NCBI GenBank assembly: GCA_017479935.1
Contig: JAFVBO010000042.1
Coordinates: 1 to 56,905 of the forward strand
Reading direction: 5' to 3'
DNA from: Lachnospiraceae bacterium
GTDB taxonomy: Bacteria; Bacillota; Clostridia; Lachnospirales; Lachnospiraceae
DNA: 56,905 nucleotides
The translations under genes and the position numbers were made by a program. A model generated the notes under the pieces. The model had not been told where the DNA came from, ran no database searches, and saw only the letters and a program-made list of their open reading frames with translations. Within the stretch, counting starts at the first letter, position 1. The number at the start of each line of letters is the position of its first letter. Shown here in pieces: positions 16,914 through 25,683 of this stretch.

Positions 16914-17141
16914 TTACTCCTCCATACGTCTCGTGATCATGGCCCACAGAGCCTCTGCAGAATTGAAATTGGCCGGAATGATTTCGACCGCCGGAATGGT
17001 AATATCAAACTCATCCTCCAAATCCGCCACCAGCGATAAAATCGCCAGGGAATCCAGATGATGACCATCCACTAAGTCCGTCGCCGTTGCGACATCCGTT
17101 CCCGGAGCCAGATCTTCCAGCATTTCAAGCAGTTTTTCCAT
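16914..17141 (-). CDS. Acyl/aminoacyl carrier protein (DltC-like)
   Basis: 75 residues, acidic, four-helix carrier protein. The phosphopantetheine site is DGHHLDSLAIL with Ser31. It resembles DltC in size and setting. It would be loaded by the adenylation enzyme at 18419-19957 and serve as donor to the MBOAT protein directly downstream. A 112-bp gap separates it from the decarboxylase gene, the only sizeable gap in the operon. Confidence 0.88.
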   Translation of the reverse strand: MEKLLEMLEDLAPGTDVATATDLVDGHHLDSLAILSLVADLEDEFDITIPAVEIIPANFNSAEALWAMITRRMEE

Positions 17142-17253
17142 GTTGTTTGTCCCCCTGATAAATTCTTATATTTCATGCCTGCCAGGCAAAAGCGTCGGCA
17201 TTTGCCCACAGGCGATTTTCACTATGTTCAGGCACCTGGCCGGCTACTTTGCC

Positions 17254-18426
17254 TCACAGATGCGCCGCTCCATTGATCCCGTCCGTCTCCTGTCTTTCCC
17301 GAAGACAGATCAGGTCCTCTCCGTCTTTTAAGTACACGGCCGGCAGTTCGCGGCTCAAAAACAGCGCCATTCCTTCGGTGACACTGTACGCCCCCGTCTT
17401 AAAGAAGGCAAATGTATCTCCCACTTGAAGGTTCTTTACCGGGAGCTGTTTTAACAGCACATCGTTGACCGTGCAGAGCGACCCGCACAGATTCCAGTTT
17501 TCTTCCGCGCCTTCCCGCTCCGGGAAATGTGCCAGATGCGGTCGTTTCATGGCCATCATCTGCCCGTAGTAAACCAGCTGATGGATGCCGCCGTCGCAGA
17601 TCGCATACTTCTCGCCCCGGTTTTCCTTCACATCCACCACGCGCGCCAGGTAGGTTCCGCAGCAGGCCGCAAGGCCGCGCCCGGCTTCCACCGTCAGGTG
17701 CGTGTGCGGGAAGAATTCCGCAAAGAGGGCCGAAAGCTCCGCGTAGTACGCTTCCTCATCCAGGCTTTCCCCTTCAAAATAGGATACGGGAAGCCCGGGG
17801 CCGAATTCCAGGCGGTCCGGAAATGTCTCGTCGATTGCCCGCAGTTCCTGCATGAGCTCTTGGATGGCGGTCATCTCCCTGCGCAGACGCTTGACCGAGG
17901 TCTTCTGCGTTCCGGAGTAAAACTGCAGACCGCAAAAAACAAGCCCTGATGGATGTTCCTTCACCAGAACTTTGATATCCTCCGGATCCATTCCGAACTG
18001 ATTGCCGCTTGTCATACGGATCAGCACAGGCAAACTTATCTTATAGCGTACCGCAATTGACGACAAAAGGCAAGCCTGATTTTTCGATTCGACCGTAAAA
18101 ATTATGCCGGACGTGTCGGCATCCTTTGCCAGCTCCTCCATCACCTCGGGCGTCTTGTAAACGCCCGAGATGACAAGCTTTTCCTTCGGGACTCCCGCGC
18201 GAAGACAAATTCTCGCTTCCCCGGGGGAGCAGACCTCAAAGCAGTCCACTTCGTCACGAAGTGCCTCCGCCAGAAACGGGTTGGCCTTGATCGCAAAACA
18301 AAGTTTTGCGCCATTCGGCAGTTTTTCCCGCAAAAATGCTACCCGCTCTTTTAATTCCTGTCTGTCAAAAACATAGGCAGGTGTCACCGCCCGAAGGGCG
18401 GTGTCCTGCCATGTGGTATTACCCAT
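17254..18426 (-). CDS. Fold-type III PLP decarboxylase in a dlt-like operon
   Basis: 390 residues from ATG 18426, overlapping the adenylation gene by 8 nt (ATGGGTAA). It belongs to the alanine-racemase-fold decarboxylases (LysA, ornithine decarboxylase group): the PLP Lys is in CFAIKANP (Lys47), the phosphate-binding loop is the atypical EFGPGLPV, VEAGRG precedes the second sheet, and the active-site Cys-Asp block is CGSLCTVND (Cys318, Asp322), followed by KTGAYSVTEG. It is unlikely to be biosynthetic LysA given its neighbours. By analogy with BtrK of butirosin biosynthesis, which decarboxylates an amino acid bound to a carrier protein, it may act on the amino acid loaded on the adjacent carrier; it could also make a free amine substrate. 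Confidence 0.8.
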   Translation of the reverse strand: MGNTTWQDTALRAVTPAYVFDRQELKERVAFLREKLPNGAKLCFAIKANPFLAEALRDEVDCFEVCSPGEARICLRAGVPKEKLVISGVYKTPEVMEELAKDADTSGIIFTVESKNQACLLSSIAVRYKISLPVLIRMTSGNQFGMDPEDIKVLVKEHPSGLVFCGLQFYSGTQKTSVKRLRREMTAIQELMQELRAIDETFPDRLEFGPGLPVSYFEGESLDEEAYYAELSALFAEFFPHTHLTVEAGRGLAACCGTYLARVVDVKENRGEKYAICDGGIHQLVYYGQMMAMKRPHLAHFPEREGAEENWNLCGSLCTVNDVLLKQLPVKNLQVGDTFAFFKTGAYSVTEGMALFLSRELPAVYLKDGEDLICLRERQETDGINGAAHL

Positions 18427-19957
18427 TTCTCTTTCTTCCTTCCTCAATCGCCCGCTCAAGAAGCAGCTTGCGGTCGATCTTGCCGTTCTTCGTCTTCGGA
18501 AGCGTCTCTTCCTCGTACTTGAGCAGCTTGCCAGGAACCATGTAACCCGGCAGGTTCGCCTTTAAGTACTCGTGCACGGAAGCCACGTCCGCATTTCCGA
18601 CAAACCAGCCGTACATCTTCTCTTTCTCCTGATCAAAGACAACGCAGGCTCTCATGACACCGTCTGCCTTCATCATGGCGCGCTCGATCTCTTCCAGCTC
18701 GATGCGGTGTCCCATGTATTTGATCTGGAAATCGCGGCGGCCGCGGAACATCAGATTTCCATCGCCCAGGTACGAACCCAGATCGCCCGTGCGGTAGATG
18801 CGCTCTTCATAGTGATGGATCAGCGGGTTCTGGCAGAAGTGCAGCGCAGTCTGCTCCGGATTGCGGTAGTAGCCTAAGGCTAACGCGGTACCGGCTACGC
18901 AGATTTCGCCGATCTGCCCGGGTTCGGTGATCTCCTGATTGGCTTCGCCCAGAAGGAACACTCTCTCGTTGGAGAATGCCTTGCCGATCGGGATACCCTG
19001 CGGGAATTCCATGTTGCGGGGCACCTTGAAGTACGTGCAGTTGCAGGTGATTTCCGTAGGTCCGTACAGGTTGATGAACTGCGCGTTCGGAAGCTTGCTC
19101 ATCCACACCTTCAGATGCTTCATGGGCATCTGCTCGCCGGAGAAGGCCACCACACGCACCGTATCCGGCACGCGGTAGTCCAGACCGTGCGTCGCGGAAA
19201 TCAGAACCAGACCGGAGACGGCCCAGGTCATGACCGTGATCTTCTGGTCGCACAGAACATCCACTAAGGATGCCGGCTGCAGGAACAGACGTCTGGCGCA
19301 TACAACCAGCGTCGCACCGGTCTTCATCGCCGGGTAGATATCCTTAACCGATACGTCGAAATCGAACGGTGCCTGGTTGGCAATCCGGTCTTCCGGCTTT
19401 AAGTCGATCAGCTTCGTATACTCTTCGATAAAGTCGATGACGGACAGGTGGTTGACCAGAACTCCTTTCGGAACACCGGTAGAGCCGGAGGTAAAGAACG
19501 CGTACAGCGGATCCTTATCGATCATCTGCTCGCGGACGCGCGCTAACGCGGCGGTGTCTTCCTGAGCTTCCTCGTCCAGGAACTCTTCCATCAGAAGAAC
19601 CGGGCGATCGGACAGGGTGTCGGCCAGATCGTAAAATTCCTTATCCGCCAAAACCACGTCTGCATCCAGGACATCCAGGATCTGCGCCAGGCGGGACGCC
19701 GGCAGCATCGGGTTTAACAGCGAGTAGAAGCAGCCGGCTTCCACAACGCCGAAGAAGGAAGCCAGACAGTGGCATCCTTTATGCATCAAAATCGGGATCG
19801 GACGACGCACGTCCGTGTATTTCATCAGACCGGTTCCGATCTTCCGGGCTGCCGCGTTCAATTCCGCAAATGTCATCTCTCCATCATCGGCGATGACCGC
19901 AGTCTTGTCGCCCATAATGGCCGCTGTGTTCTCAAGATATTCCAGTACGTTTTTCAT
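18419..19957 (-). CDS. Amino-acid adenylation enzyme (DltA-like)
   Basis: 512 residues from ATG 19957, nine bases after AGGAGG; longer upstream starts are not supported. ANL-superfamily ligase: P-loop TSGSTGVPKG (156-165), motif FDFDVSVKDIYP with Asp201 in the place that binds the substrate amino group in DltA and GrsA, YGPTEITCN, YRTGDLG, and the terminal catalytic Lys in KTKNGKIDRK. It should activate an amino acid as the adenylate and load it on the carrier protein two genes downstream. First gene of the operon; a perfect TATAAT lies upstream at 20078-20083 on the minus strand. The presence of a decarboxylase argues that the substrate may not be D-alanine. Confidence 0.87.
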   Translation of the reverse strand: MKNVLEYLENTAAIMGDKTAVIADDGEMTFAELNAAARKIGTGLMKYTDVRRPIPILMHKGCHCLASFFGVVEAGCFYSLLNPMLPASRLAQILDVLDADVVLADKEFYDLADTLSDRPVLLMEEFLDEEAQEDTAALARVREQMIDKDPLYAFFTSGSTGVPKGVLVNHLSVIDFIEEYTKLIDLKPEDRIANQAPFDFDVSVKDIYPAMKTGATLVVCARRLFLQPASLVDVLCDQKITVMTWAVSGLVLISATHGLDYRVPDTVRVVAFSGEQMPMKHLKVWMSKLPNAQFINLYGPTEITCNCTYFKVPRNMEFPQGIPIGKAFSNERVFLLGEANQEITEPGQIGEICVAGTALALGYYRNPEQTALHFCQNPLIHHYEERIYRTGDLGSYLGDGNLMFRGRRDFQIKYMGHRIELEEIERAMMKADGVMRACVVFDQEKEKMYGWFVGNADVASVHEYLKANLPGYMVPGKLLKYEEETLPKTKNGKIDRKLLLERAIEEGRKRNG

Positions 19958-20045
19958 ACCTTCCATCCTCCTATTTATGGTTTGTTGACGCATAAGCCTC
20001 TGTAAGAGAGCCCTGCGCCCGCCTACCTTCGTTGTCTTACGGGAG

Positions 20046-20083
20046 ACGGCCATGCAGGCCGTTATCCTGTCAAGTGTATTATA
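20046..20083 (-). promoter_or_regulatory. Possible promoter and leader hairpin of the dlt-like operon
   Basis: Minus strand TATAAT at 20078-20083; TTGACA is present but 23 bp away, so the -35 is not settled. The leader then forms an ACGGCC/GGCCGT hairpin (20046-20062). Confidence 0.4.
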
Positions 20084-20122
20084 AGAGTACCGTATTTAGT
20101 GTATTCTGTCAATAACGTCTTC

Positions 20123-20193
20123 GGGTGCCTGACACCATTAAAATTCCATAAAGTATTACATACTTTATAAAAGTTTAGTGGTGTCAGGCACCC
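20123..20193. repeat. 71-bp palindrome, GGTGCCTGACACC type
   Basis: Arms 20123-20142 and 20174-20193 (GGGTGCCTGACACCATTAAA) match with one mismatch, and the centre is another palindrome (ATAAAGTA ... TACTTTAT). It starts 17 bp past the stop of the aminotransferase gene at 20211. GTGTCAGGCACC-type palindromes occur widely in bacterial intergenic regions. Confidence 0.85.
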
Positions 20194-20210
20194 TGGTAGC
20201 ATCACCGCTA

Positions 20211-21407
20211 CTATTTCGTCAGCCCGTACTCTTCCGCCAGCGCCTTAAACGCCGGAAGGGCTCTTTCGATCTGCTCCGTCTGCACGCAGTAGGAAATGCG
20301 CACGTATCCGGGCGTTCCGAAGCCATCGCAAGGGACAAACAACAGCTCGTGCTTTTTGGCCTTCTCGCAGAACGCGTTCGCGTCCGGCTCCGGGGACTTC
20401 ATGAACAGATAGAACGCGCCGTCCGGGCGCACGCAGGTGTAGCCGTACGCGGTCAGGTTCTCGTTCAACAGATCCCGGTTTCTCTTGTAAATGCTGATAT
20501 CGGACACCTCGTCCACGCAGTCTCTCACCAGGAACTGGAAGAGGCTGGGTGCGCATACATAGCCCAGCGCGCGGCCGGCGCCACAGATCGCGGCGTACAC
20601 CTTGCCCGCGTCCTTCATCTTCGGGCCGACAAGCGCGAAGCCGATGCGCTCGCCCGGAAGGGACAGCGCCTTGCTGTAGGAATAGCAGACCATCGAGTTG
20701 TCGTAGTAGTTGGTCACATACGGAACCTTCAGGCCATCATAGACCAGCTCGCGGTACGGCTCATCGGAGATCAGGTAGATCTCGTGCCCGTACTCCGCCT
20801 GCTTCTTTTCCAGGTAGGCCGCCAGGTTCCGGATCGTCTCCTCGGTGTAGATGACACCGCTGGGGTTGTTGGGGGAGTTGACGATCAGCGCCTGCACATG
20901 CGGATTCATGGCTTTGTCCAGCTTTTCCAGATCGATCTGGAAGTCCCCGTCCCGCGACTCCACCTGCACCAGCTTACCGCCGTTTGCATGCGTAAAGACG
21001 GTATACTCCGGGAAGAAGGGCGTAAACGCGATGATCTCATCCTCCGGGGAGGTGATAACAGCCTTTAAGCAGGAACTTAAGGCACCCGCCGCTCCGCAGG
21101 TCATGTAGATGCGGTCCGGCGTCACGCCGGCATTGTACTTCCGGTTGATGGAATCCGCGATGGCCTTTCTTGTGCCCGGATCGCCGACGGCTGAAGTATA
21201 GCCGTGCAGGAAGACCGGATCGCCTTCCGCCAGCAGCTTCTCCAAGGCTTTCGTCACCGTGTCCGGCGCCGGCACGCTGGGATTTCCGATGCTGAAATTA
21301 AACACGTTCTCCGCGCCGATTTCAGCGGCTCTCTTTTTTCCATATTCAAAAATTTCCCGGATTACGGAGGCTCTGCTGCCGTAATCGTACATTGTTTCGT
21401 TAACCAT
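20211..21407 (-). CDS. Class I/II PLP-dependent aminotransferase
   Basis: 398 residues from ATG 21407 with AGGAGG six bases upstream. Aspartate-aminotransferase fold type I: the PLP Lys is in SYSKALSLPGERIGF, the cofactor Asp in YLISDEPYRELVY, and NSPNNPSG marks the substrate-pocket loop; the C-terminal Arg is in GYVRISYC. The sequence is closest in style to aspartate/aromatic aminotransferases of Clostridia, but the amino donor cannot be fixed. It is the only gene in its transcription unit, with the palindrome at 20123-20193 just after its stop. Confidence 0.88.
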   Translation of the reverse strand: MVNETMYDYGSRASVIREIFEYGKKRAAEIGAENVFNFSIGNPSVPAPDTVTKALEKLLAEGDPVFLHGYTSAVGDPGTRKAIADSINRKYNAGVTPDRIYMTCGAAGALSSCLKAVITSPEDEIIAFTPFFPEYTVFTHANGGKLVQVESRDGDFQIDLEKLDKAMNPHVQALIVNSPNNPSGVIYTEETIRNLAAYLEKKQAEYGHEIYLISDEPYRELVYDGLKVPYVTNYYDNSMVCYSYSKALSLPGERIGFALVGPKMKDAGKVYAAICGAGRALGYVCAPSLFQFLVRDCVDEVSDISIYKRNRDLLNENLTAYGYTCVRPDGAFYLFMKSPEPDANAFCEKAKKHELLFVPCDGFGTPGYVRISYCVQTEQIERALPAFKALAEEYGLTK

Positions 21408-21578
21408 GTTTGCCCTCCTCACGATGATTGCCGCCAGCTTAAGAGGTCTGCAAAAGCCCTTGCGCTGTGCTATACTTTCCTTGATTATAGCGAATTGAAG
21501 CGTTAAAGTAAAGTGAAAAAAAGAGAACCTGGGGCGGTCGCGCAAATTCAGACATCGACAGCTCCAGGCTTTTATTCG

Positions 21579-23063
21579 TTAGGCGTTTACAGTGTTTTCT
21601 TCTTCCTCTGCCAGCGTCTCAAATGCCGCCAGTTCGGGGTGCTCGCGTTTTTCCTTGGTGTAGTTTTCATAAGGCGGCACGGAATGCTTCTCGCTGGCCC
21701 AGATTTCATCGGCCACCGGAGCCCACTCCGCCGCGTAGTTGTCGCACTTGGCGCACAGATGATCCACCGTTTCCTCGGATTCCTCGTTGGTGCCGTGCGC
21801 GCCGCTCTTCTTTACCATGTAGCGCAGAAGATCCGGGTTCTCCAGCATCGGGCAAGGACGCAGGTGGTTGCGGTTAAAAGGCTGACCCTCGTGATAGAGC
21901 TTAAACAGCGGGCTCTGCAGCATCTCCAGGATGGAGTTGTCGTGAATGTTCGTGTTCGAGAAATGGATGAACACGCACGGCTCCGCGTCGCCCCGGCTGT
22001 TGATGTGGAAGTAGTTTCTTCCGCCGGCGATGCAGCCGCCCACAAACTCGCCATCGTTCTGGAAATCCATCGGGTAGAACTCGATGTCGCACTTGTCGGA
22101 GCGCACCCAGCGGATCTTCTCGATGATCATCTTGCGCTGCTCCACGGTGGGCATCAGCTCCGGAACCGCGTTGTTGCCAACGGGCATCAGGTGGAAGTAG
22201 AAGCCAAAGCGCGCGCCCTTTTCCGCGATAAAACGCAGGAATTCCTCGCTCGTGACCGCCTCGATGTTGTCGCGGGTGTAGCAGATGGACGTTCCGAAGA
22301 TGATGCCGTACTTCTTTAACAGATCCATTGCCTTGATGACGGCAGCGTAATGGCCGTTGCCGCGGCGGGCATCATTCGTCTCCGGCGTGCCTTCGATAGA
22401 AAGCATGAATGTCAGGTTTCCGAGTTTCTGCACCTTCTGGCACAGTTCTTCATCGATCAGGGTCGAGTTGGTGAACGCCGCAAAGAAGCAGTCGCTGTGC
22501 TTCTCGCAAAGCTTTAAGACATCCGCCTTGCGCACCATCGGCTCGCCGCCGGTCATGAGGTACAGGTGCGTGCCCAGCTCTTTTCCCTGGGTGACGATTT
22601 TATCCATATCCTCAAAGCTTAAGTTGTTCTTGTGTCCATAAGTGCCGGACCAGCATCCCACACAGTGCATGTTGCAGGCGCTGGTAGGATCGAACAGGAT
22701 CAGCCACGGGATGTTGCAGTCATATTTTTCACGGGTGGCGCGAATGGTCTTCGTGCCGCGGAACATGGCCTCATATCCCATGTTCAGCATCATGGTCTTT
22801 AAGTAATGTGGATCCGCATCGTCCAAAACGTGGTTCAGCATCTTAACCCAGCGGTTTTCCGGATTGGAGAAGTAGGCTTTCGCAGCCTCCAGCGTTTCCG
22901 GTTTCACGCCTTTTCCGTAAAACTGGCCGGCGATATCGACAATTTTCATGTAGGTTGCCGTCCGGTCCTCTGCTTTATTTAAATGACCAATCAGACCGTC
23001 CAGCATCACTGACAAGGCCTGTCGTTCCGCTGCATGCTGAATGTTTTCAATCGCTGTTGCCAT
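21579..23063 (-). CDS. Radical SAM protein with SPASM-like C-terminus
   Basis: 494 residues. The radical SAM site is CNMHCVGC (Cys-x3-Cys-x2-Cys) in the DPTSACNMHCVGCWSG segment, followed by the SAM-binding MTGGEP. The C-terminal part has further cysteines (GGCIAGG, EPCVFIH, RPCPML, CAKCDN) suitable for auxiliary Fe-S clusters. About 110 residues precede the core. The protein is cytoplasmic. Related uncharacterised proteins are common in Lachnospiraceae, and SPASM proteins often modify peptides or enzymes, but no small precursor peptide gene is visible nearby. It is divergent from the aminotransferase at 23384 across 320 bp. Confidence 0.85.
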   Translation of the reverse strand: MATAIENIQHAAERQALSVMLDGLIGHLNKAEDRTATYMKIVDIAGQFYGKGVKPETLEAAKAYFSNPENRWVKMLNHVLDDADPHYLKTMMLNMGYEAMFRGTKTIRATREKYDCNIPWLILFDPTSACNMHCVGCWSGTYGHKNNLSFEDMDKIVTQGKELGTHLYLMTGGEPMVRKADVLKLCEKHSDCFFAAFTNSTLIDEELCQKVQKLGNLTFMLSIEGTPETNDARRGNGHYAAVIKAMDLLKKYGIIFGTSICYTRDNIEAVTSEEFLRFIAEKGARFGFYFHLMPVGNNAVPELMPTVEQRKMIIEKIRWVRSDKCDIEFYPMDFQNDGEFVGGCIAGGRNYFHINSRGDAEPCVFIHFSNTNIHDNSILEMLQSPLFKLYHEGQPFNRNHLRPCPMLENPDLLRYMVKKSGAHGTNEESEETVDHLCAKCDNYAAEWAPVADEIWASEKHSVPPYENYTKEKREHPELAAFETLAEEEENTVNA

Positions 23064-23383
23064 AATTCCATACCCTCCCTGCGCAAATGTACGATTGTCG
23101 CGTTTAATCGCTTTTAAGTCGTGGGATTATTATATTCAGACACGCGTCTAAAATCAAGAAATCACAGATATCCATTTCCTGACTTTTGTCAAAAAAATTA
23201 TGAAATATTTATGAAAGCAGCGGCTTATTGGGGCGCGTCAGGAAATTCTAATCCGCAGTTTGCAGTCTTAAGAACCTGCGGCCAGGACCGCCAGGCTTCA
23301 AAAGATACTTGAATTTCATGCGTTTTCGCTGTATTCTATGAAAGTAAGCCCATCAAATCTGATCAATAAAAGGAGTCACATCC
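23064..23383. other. Divergent intergenic region
   Basis: 320 bp between divergent genes, AT-rich around 23150-23220, presumably with both promoters. I see no strong consensus promoter, repeat or RNA in it. AAAGGAG at 23371 is the ribosome site for the plus-strand gene. Confidence 0.5.
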
Positions 23384-24550
23384 ATGAAATTTGCAAACAG
23401 AATGAACCTCTTCGGAGAGGGAATCTTCTCCACCATGGCGCAGCTCAGAAAAAAGCGTCAGGACGCCGGCCTCCCGGTGCTGGATTTAAGCATCGGCGCC
23501 CCTAACATTCCCCCGGCGAGTCACATCATAAATGCCATCGCGGAAGGTGTCACAGACCGCAGCAACTACGTCTATGCCATCTCGGACCGCACAGAGCTTC
23601 ATGAAGCGGTCGCCCGCTGGTACAAGCGCCGCTACGGCGTTACTCTGGATCCGGCCAAGCAGATCACCTCTCTTTTAGGCTCACAGGACGGCCTTGCGCA
23701 CCTGGCGCTTGCGATCGCAGACCCCGGCGACATCGTCATGGTTCCGGACCCCTGCTATCCTATTTTCGCGGACGGCCCCCGTATTGCCGGCGCGGAAATC
23801 TACTTTATGGAGCAGAAGGCCGACAACCACTACCTGATCGACTTCTCCGACATCCCGGATGAGGTGGCGGATAAAGCCAAACTGATGGTGGTTTCCTACC
23901 CCAACAACCCCACCACGGTCATGGCCCCGGAAAGCTGGTATCACGAGCTGATCGCCTTCGCGAAAAAGCATGATATCATCGTTCTTCACGACAACGCCTA
24001 CTCCGAGCTGGTCTTCGACGGCAAAACCACCGGAAGCTTCCTGCAGTATGACGGCGCCTTCGACGTAGGAATTGAGTTCAACTCTCTCTCTAAAACCTAT
24101 GGCATGGCCGGCGCCCGCATCGGCTTCTGCGTTGGCAACACGGAAGTCGTGCAAAAGCTCGCCCTGCTGAAATCCAACATCGACTACGGCATGTTCCTGC
24201 CGCTGCAGAAAGGCGCAATCGCTGCCTTAGACGGCGACCAGTCCTGCGTCGCCGAAACACGCGATGCCTACGAACGCCGCCGCAACTGCCTCTGCGATGG
24301 ACTCACGGAAATCGGCTGGAACGTGCCCCGCTGCGAATCCACCATGTTCGTGTGGGCGAAGATCCCTGCTCCCTACACCTCCAGCGTGGACTTCACGATG
24401 GACCTGCTCAATAAAGCCGGCTTTGTCGTCACCCCCGGCTCTGCCTTCGGCCCCCACGGCGAAGGATATGTGCGCATGGCTCTGGTGCAGGATGAGGAAG
24501 CCATGAAGGAAGGCATCAAGCGCGTAAAGGAAAGCGGGATTCTTGGGTAG
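23384..24550 (+). CDS. PLP-dependent aminotransferase, DapL-like
   Basis: 388 residues, ATG behind AAAGGAG. Fold-type I aminotransferase: PLP Lys in NSLSKTYGMAGARIGF, cofactor Asp in IIVLHDNAYSELVF, SYPNNPT loop, and the C-terminal substrate Arg in GYVRMALV. The N-terminal region (LDLSIGAPNIPPASHI) and general layout resemble LL-diaminopimelate aminotransferase and related alanine/glutamate enzymes. One of the few plus-strand genes here; it converges on the V-ATPase operon, with a strong shared terminator at 24851-24897. Exact substrate not determinable. Confidence 0.85.
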   Translation: MKFANRMNLFGEGIFSTMAQLRKKRQDAGLPVLDLSIGAPNIPPASHIINAIAEGVTDRSNYVYAISDRTELHEAVARWYKRRYGVTLDPAKQITSLLGSQDGLAHLALAIADPGDIVMVPDPCYPIFADGPRIAGAEIYFMEQKADNHYLIDFSDIPDEVADKAKLMVVSYPNNPTTVMAPESWYHELIAFAKKHDIIVLHDNAYSELVFDGKTTGSFLQYDGAFDVGIEFNSLSKTYGMAGARIGFCVGNTEVVQKLALLKSNIDYGMFLPLQKGAIAALDGDQSCVAETRDAYERRRNCLCDGLTEIGWNVPRCESTMFVWAKIPAPYTSSVDFTMDLLNKAGFVVTPGSAFGPHGEGYVRMALVQDEEAMKEGIKRVKESGILG

Positions 24551-24580
24551 GCGCTGCCACCCCGGCCCCTGGCAGGCTCC

Positions 24581-24747
24581 GGCATACCTTGAAGCTGGAA
24601 ATGCAACAATTGGTATGTCTCATCTTGCTTTTTAGTGGCGCATGGACATACCATAACGCTTGATTCGAAACGTATGGTATGCCTCCTCTTGCTTTTTTAC
24701 CTGCGCAGGACATACCCTGGCGCCGGAAATATAGCGTATGGTATGCC
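24581..24747. repeat. GGTATGCC-box repeat cluster 3
   Basis: Six octamers in alternating orientation (GGCATACC 24581, GGTATGTC 24612, GACATACC 24645, GGTATGCC 24676, GACATACC 24709, GGTATGCC 24740). Two tandem units share TCTTGCTTTTT between the boxes. Same family as the clusters at 10534 and 13471. Confidence 0.65.
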
Positions 24748-24766
24748 CCGCAACCTATAAAAAACA

Positions 24767-24970
24767 GGGGCATGAGGCAGGGAATTTCTTTGCGCAGGCA
24801 ATTCACGAGCGCTTTTAGCGAAGATGAGATCCACTCCTTACGAAGACAAGAAACCCGCCTCCACGAGTCGTCGCCTTTGACTCGTGGAGGCGGGTTTTGC
24901 TGTCGTAGTTAGGAGTTAGCTCATCGGAGCGTTGCGAGGCCTGCGCAAAGAAATCCCTGCCTCCTGCCCC
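24767..24970. repeat. 204-bp nested palindrome between convergent genes
   Basis: Outer arms 24767-24799 and 24939-24970 (core AATTTCTTTGCGCAGGC) pair over about 32 bp with one mismatch and one extra base. Inside are GATGAG/CTCATC arms and the 19-bp terminator hairpin, giving a long nested structure. It ends 16 bp before the ntpD stop. Confidence 0.85.
24851..24897. terminator. Bidirectional terminator
   Basis: A 19-bp perfect stem (24851-24869 with 24879-24897) starting AAACCCGCCTCCACG, loop GTCGCCTTT, with TTTT after it on the plus strand and TTTC on the minus strand. It serves the aminotransferase at 23384 and probably the V-ATPase operon. Confidence 0.9.
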
Positions 24971-24986
24971 GTCCTGTCTCAGCATA

Positions 24987-25670
24987 CTACGCTTTATTTA
25001 ATGCTTCCTTGACAGCTTCCTGCCGCTCTTCGATAGCCTCCTTCAGGATCATATCCTTCACCTTCATCAGACGGATGGTCGTGTTTCGATCGTTCTCATC
25101 CAGTTTCATGGTGATGTATTTGATTTGCTCCTGCATCTGCGGAATCATCACGTATTCCAGCGCGTTTACGCGGCGTCTGGTCTTCTCGATTTCCTCCGCC
25201 AGAAGCTGGGAAGTCTTTTCAATTTGCGCCAGCTTCAGCATGTCCTGGAACACGCCTGACAGCGCGTCCACGGCGTCATCCAGCTCGCAGCTTGTGGTTG
25301 CGAAGCCGTAGGGATAGATCTCGCCGGGATCGGTCGTCTTTGTGTGGAAGGTATACTGGGGGACGTTGACGCTCATGATGTTCTTGAAGGTCATGTCCAG
25401 TTCCACGCTCTGCTTCGGATACAGGAGCGATGCCTCAAGCATCTCGGAAGACATGAGGGCGGAGGCCACGGTAAAAGAGCCGTGGGCCCGCATGAGGGCC
25501 TCCTCCACCTTCTTGCGCAGCGCGCGGTTTTCGCGGACGACATCCAGGAACTGCTTCATCAGCTCGTCCCGCTTGTCCTTTAAGAGCTTGTGTCCGCGGG
25601 TGGCCGTGCGGAGACGGTTCTTTAAGCGGGTCAGCTCCATACGGGTGGCATTTACGGTCGCAATCGCCAT
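24987..25670 (-). CDS. ntpD: V-type ATPase subunit D
   Basis: 227 residues, almost entirely helical: the central rotor stalk subunit that couples rotation of the A3B3 head to the membrane ring. The N-terminal motif VNATRMELTRLKNRL and the C-terminal helix (RRRVNALEYVMIPQ) are typical. It is the last gene of the operon, 13 bp after ntpB, with GGGGGTGTAACTT before its ATG. A long palindrome and a terminator follow. Confidence 0.95.
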   Translation of the reverse strand: MAIATVNATRMELTRLKNRLRTATRGHKLLKDKRDELMKQFLDVVRENRALRKKVEEALMRAHGSFTVASALMSSEMLEASLLYPKQSVELDMTFKNIMSVNVPQYTFHTKTTDPGEIYPYGFATTSCELDDAVDALSGVFQDMLKLAQIEKTSQLLAEEIEKTRRRVNALEYVMIPQMQEQIKYITMKLDENDRNTTIRLMKVKDMILKEAIEERQEAVKEALNKA

Positions 25671-25683
25671 AAGTTACACCCCC

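Noticed and set aside
21408-21545. N-terminal extension of the aminotransferase frame
   Set aside because: AGGAGG at good distance marks ATG 21407 and the extra residues match nothing in the family.
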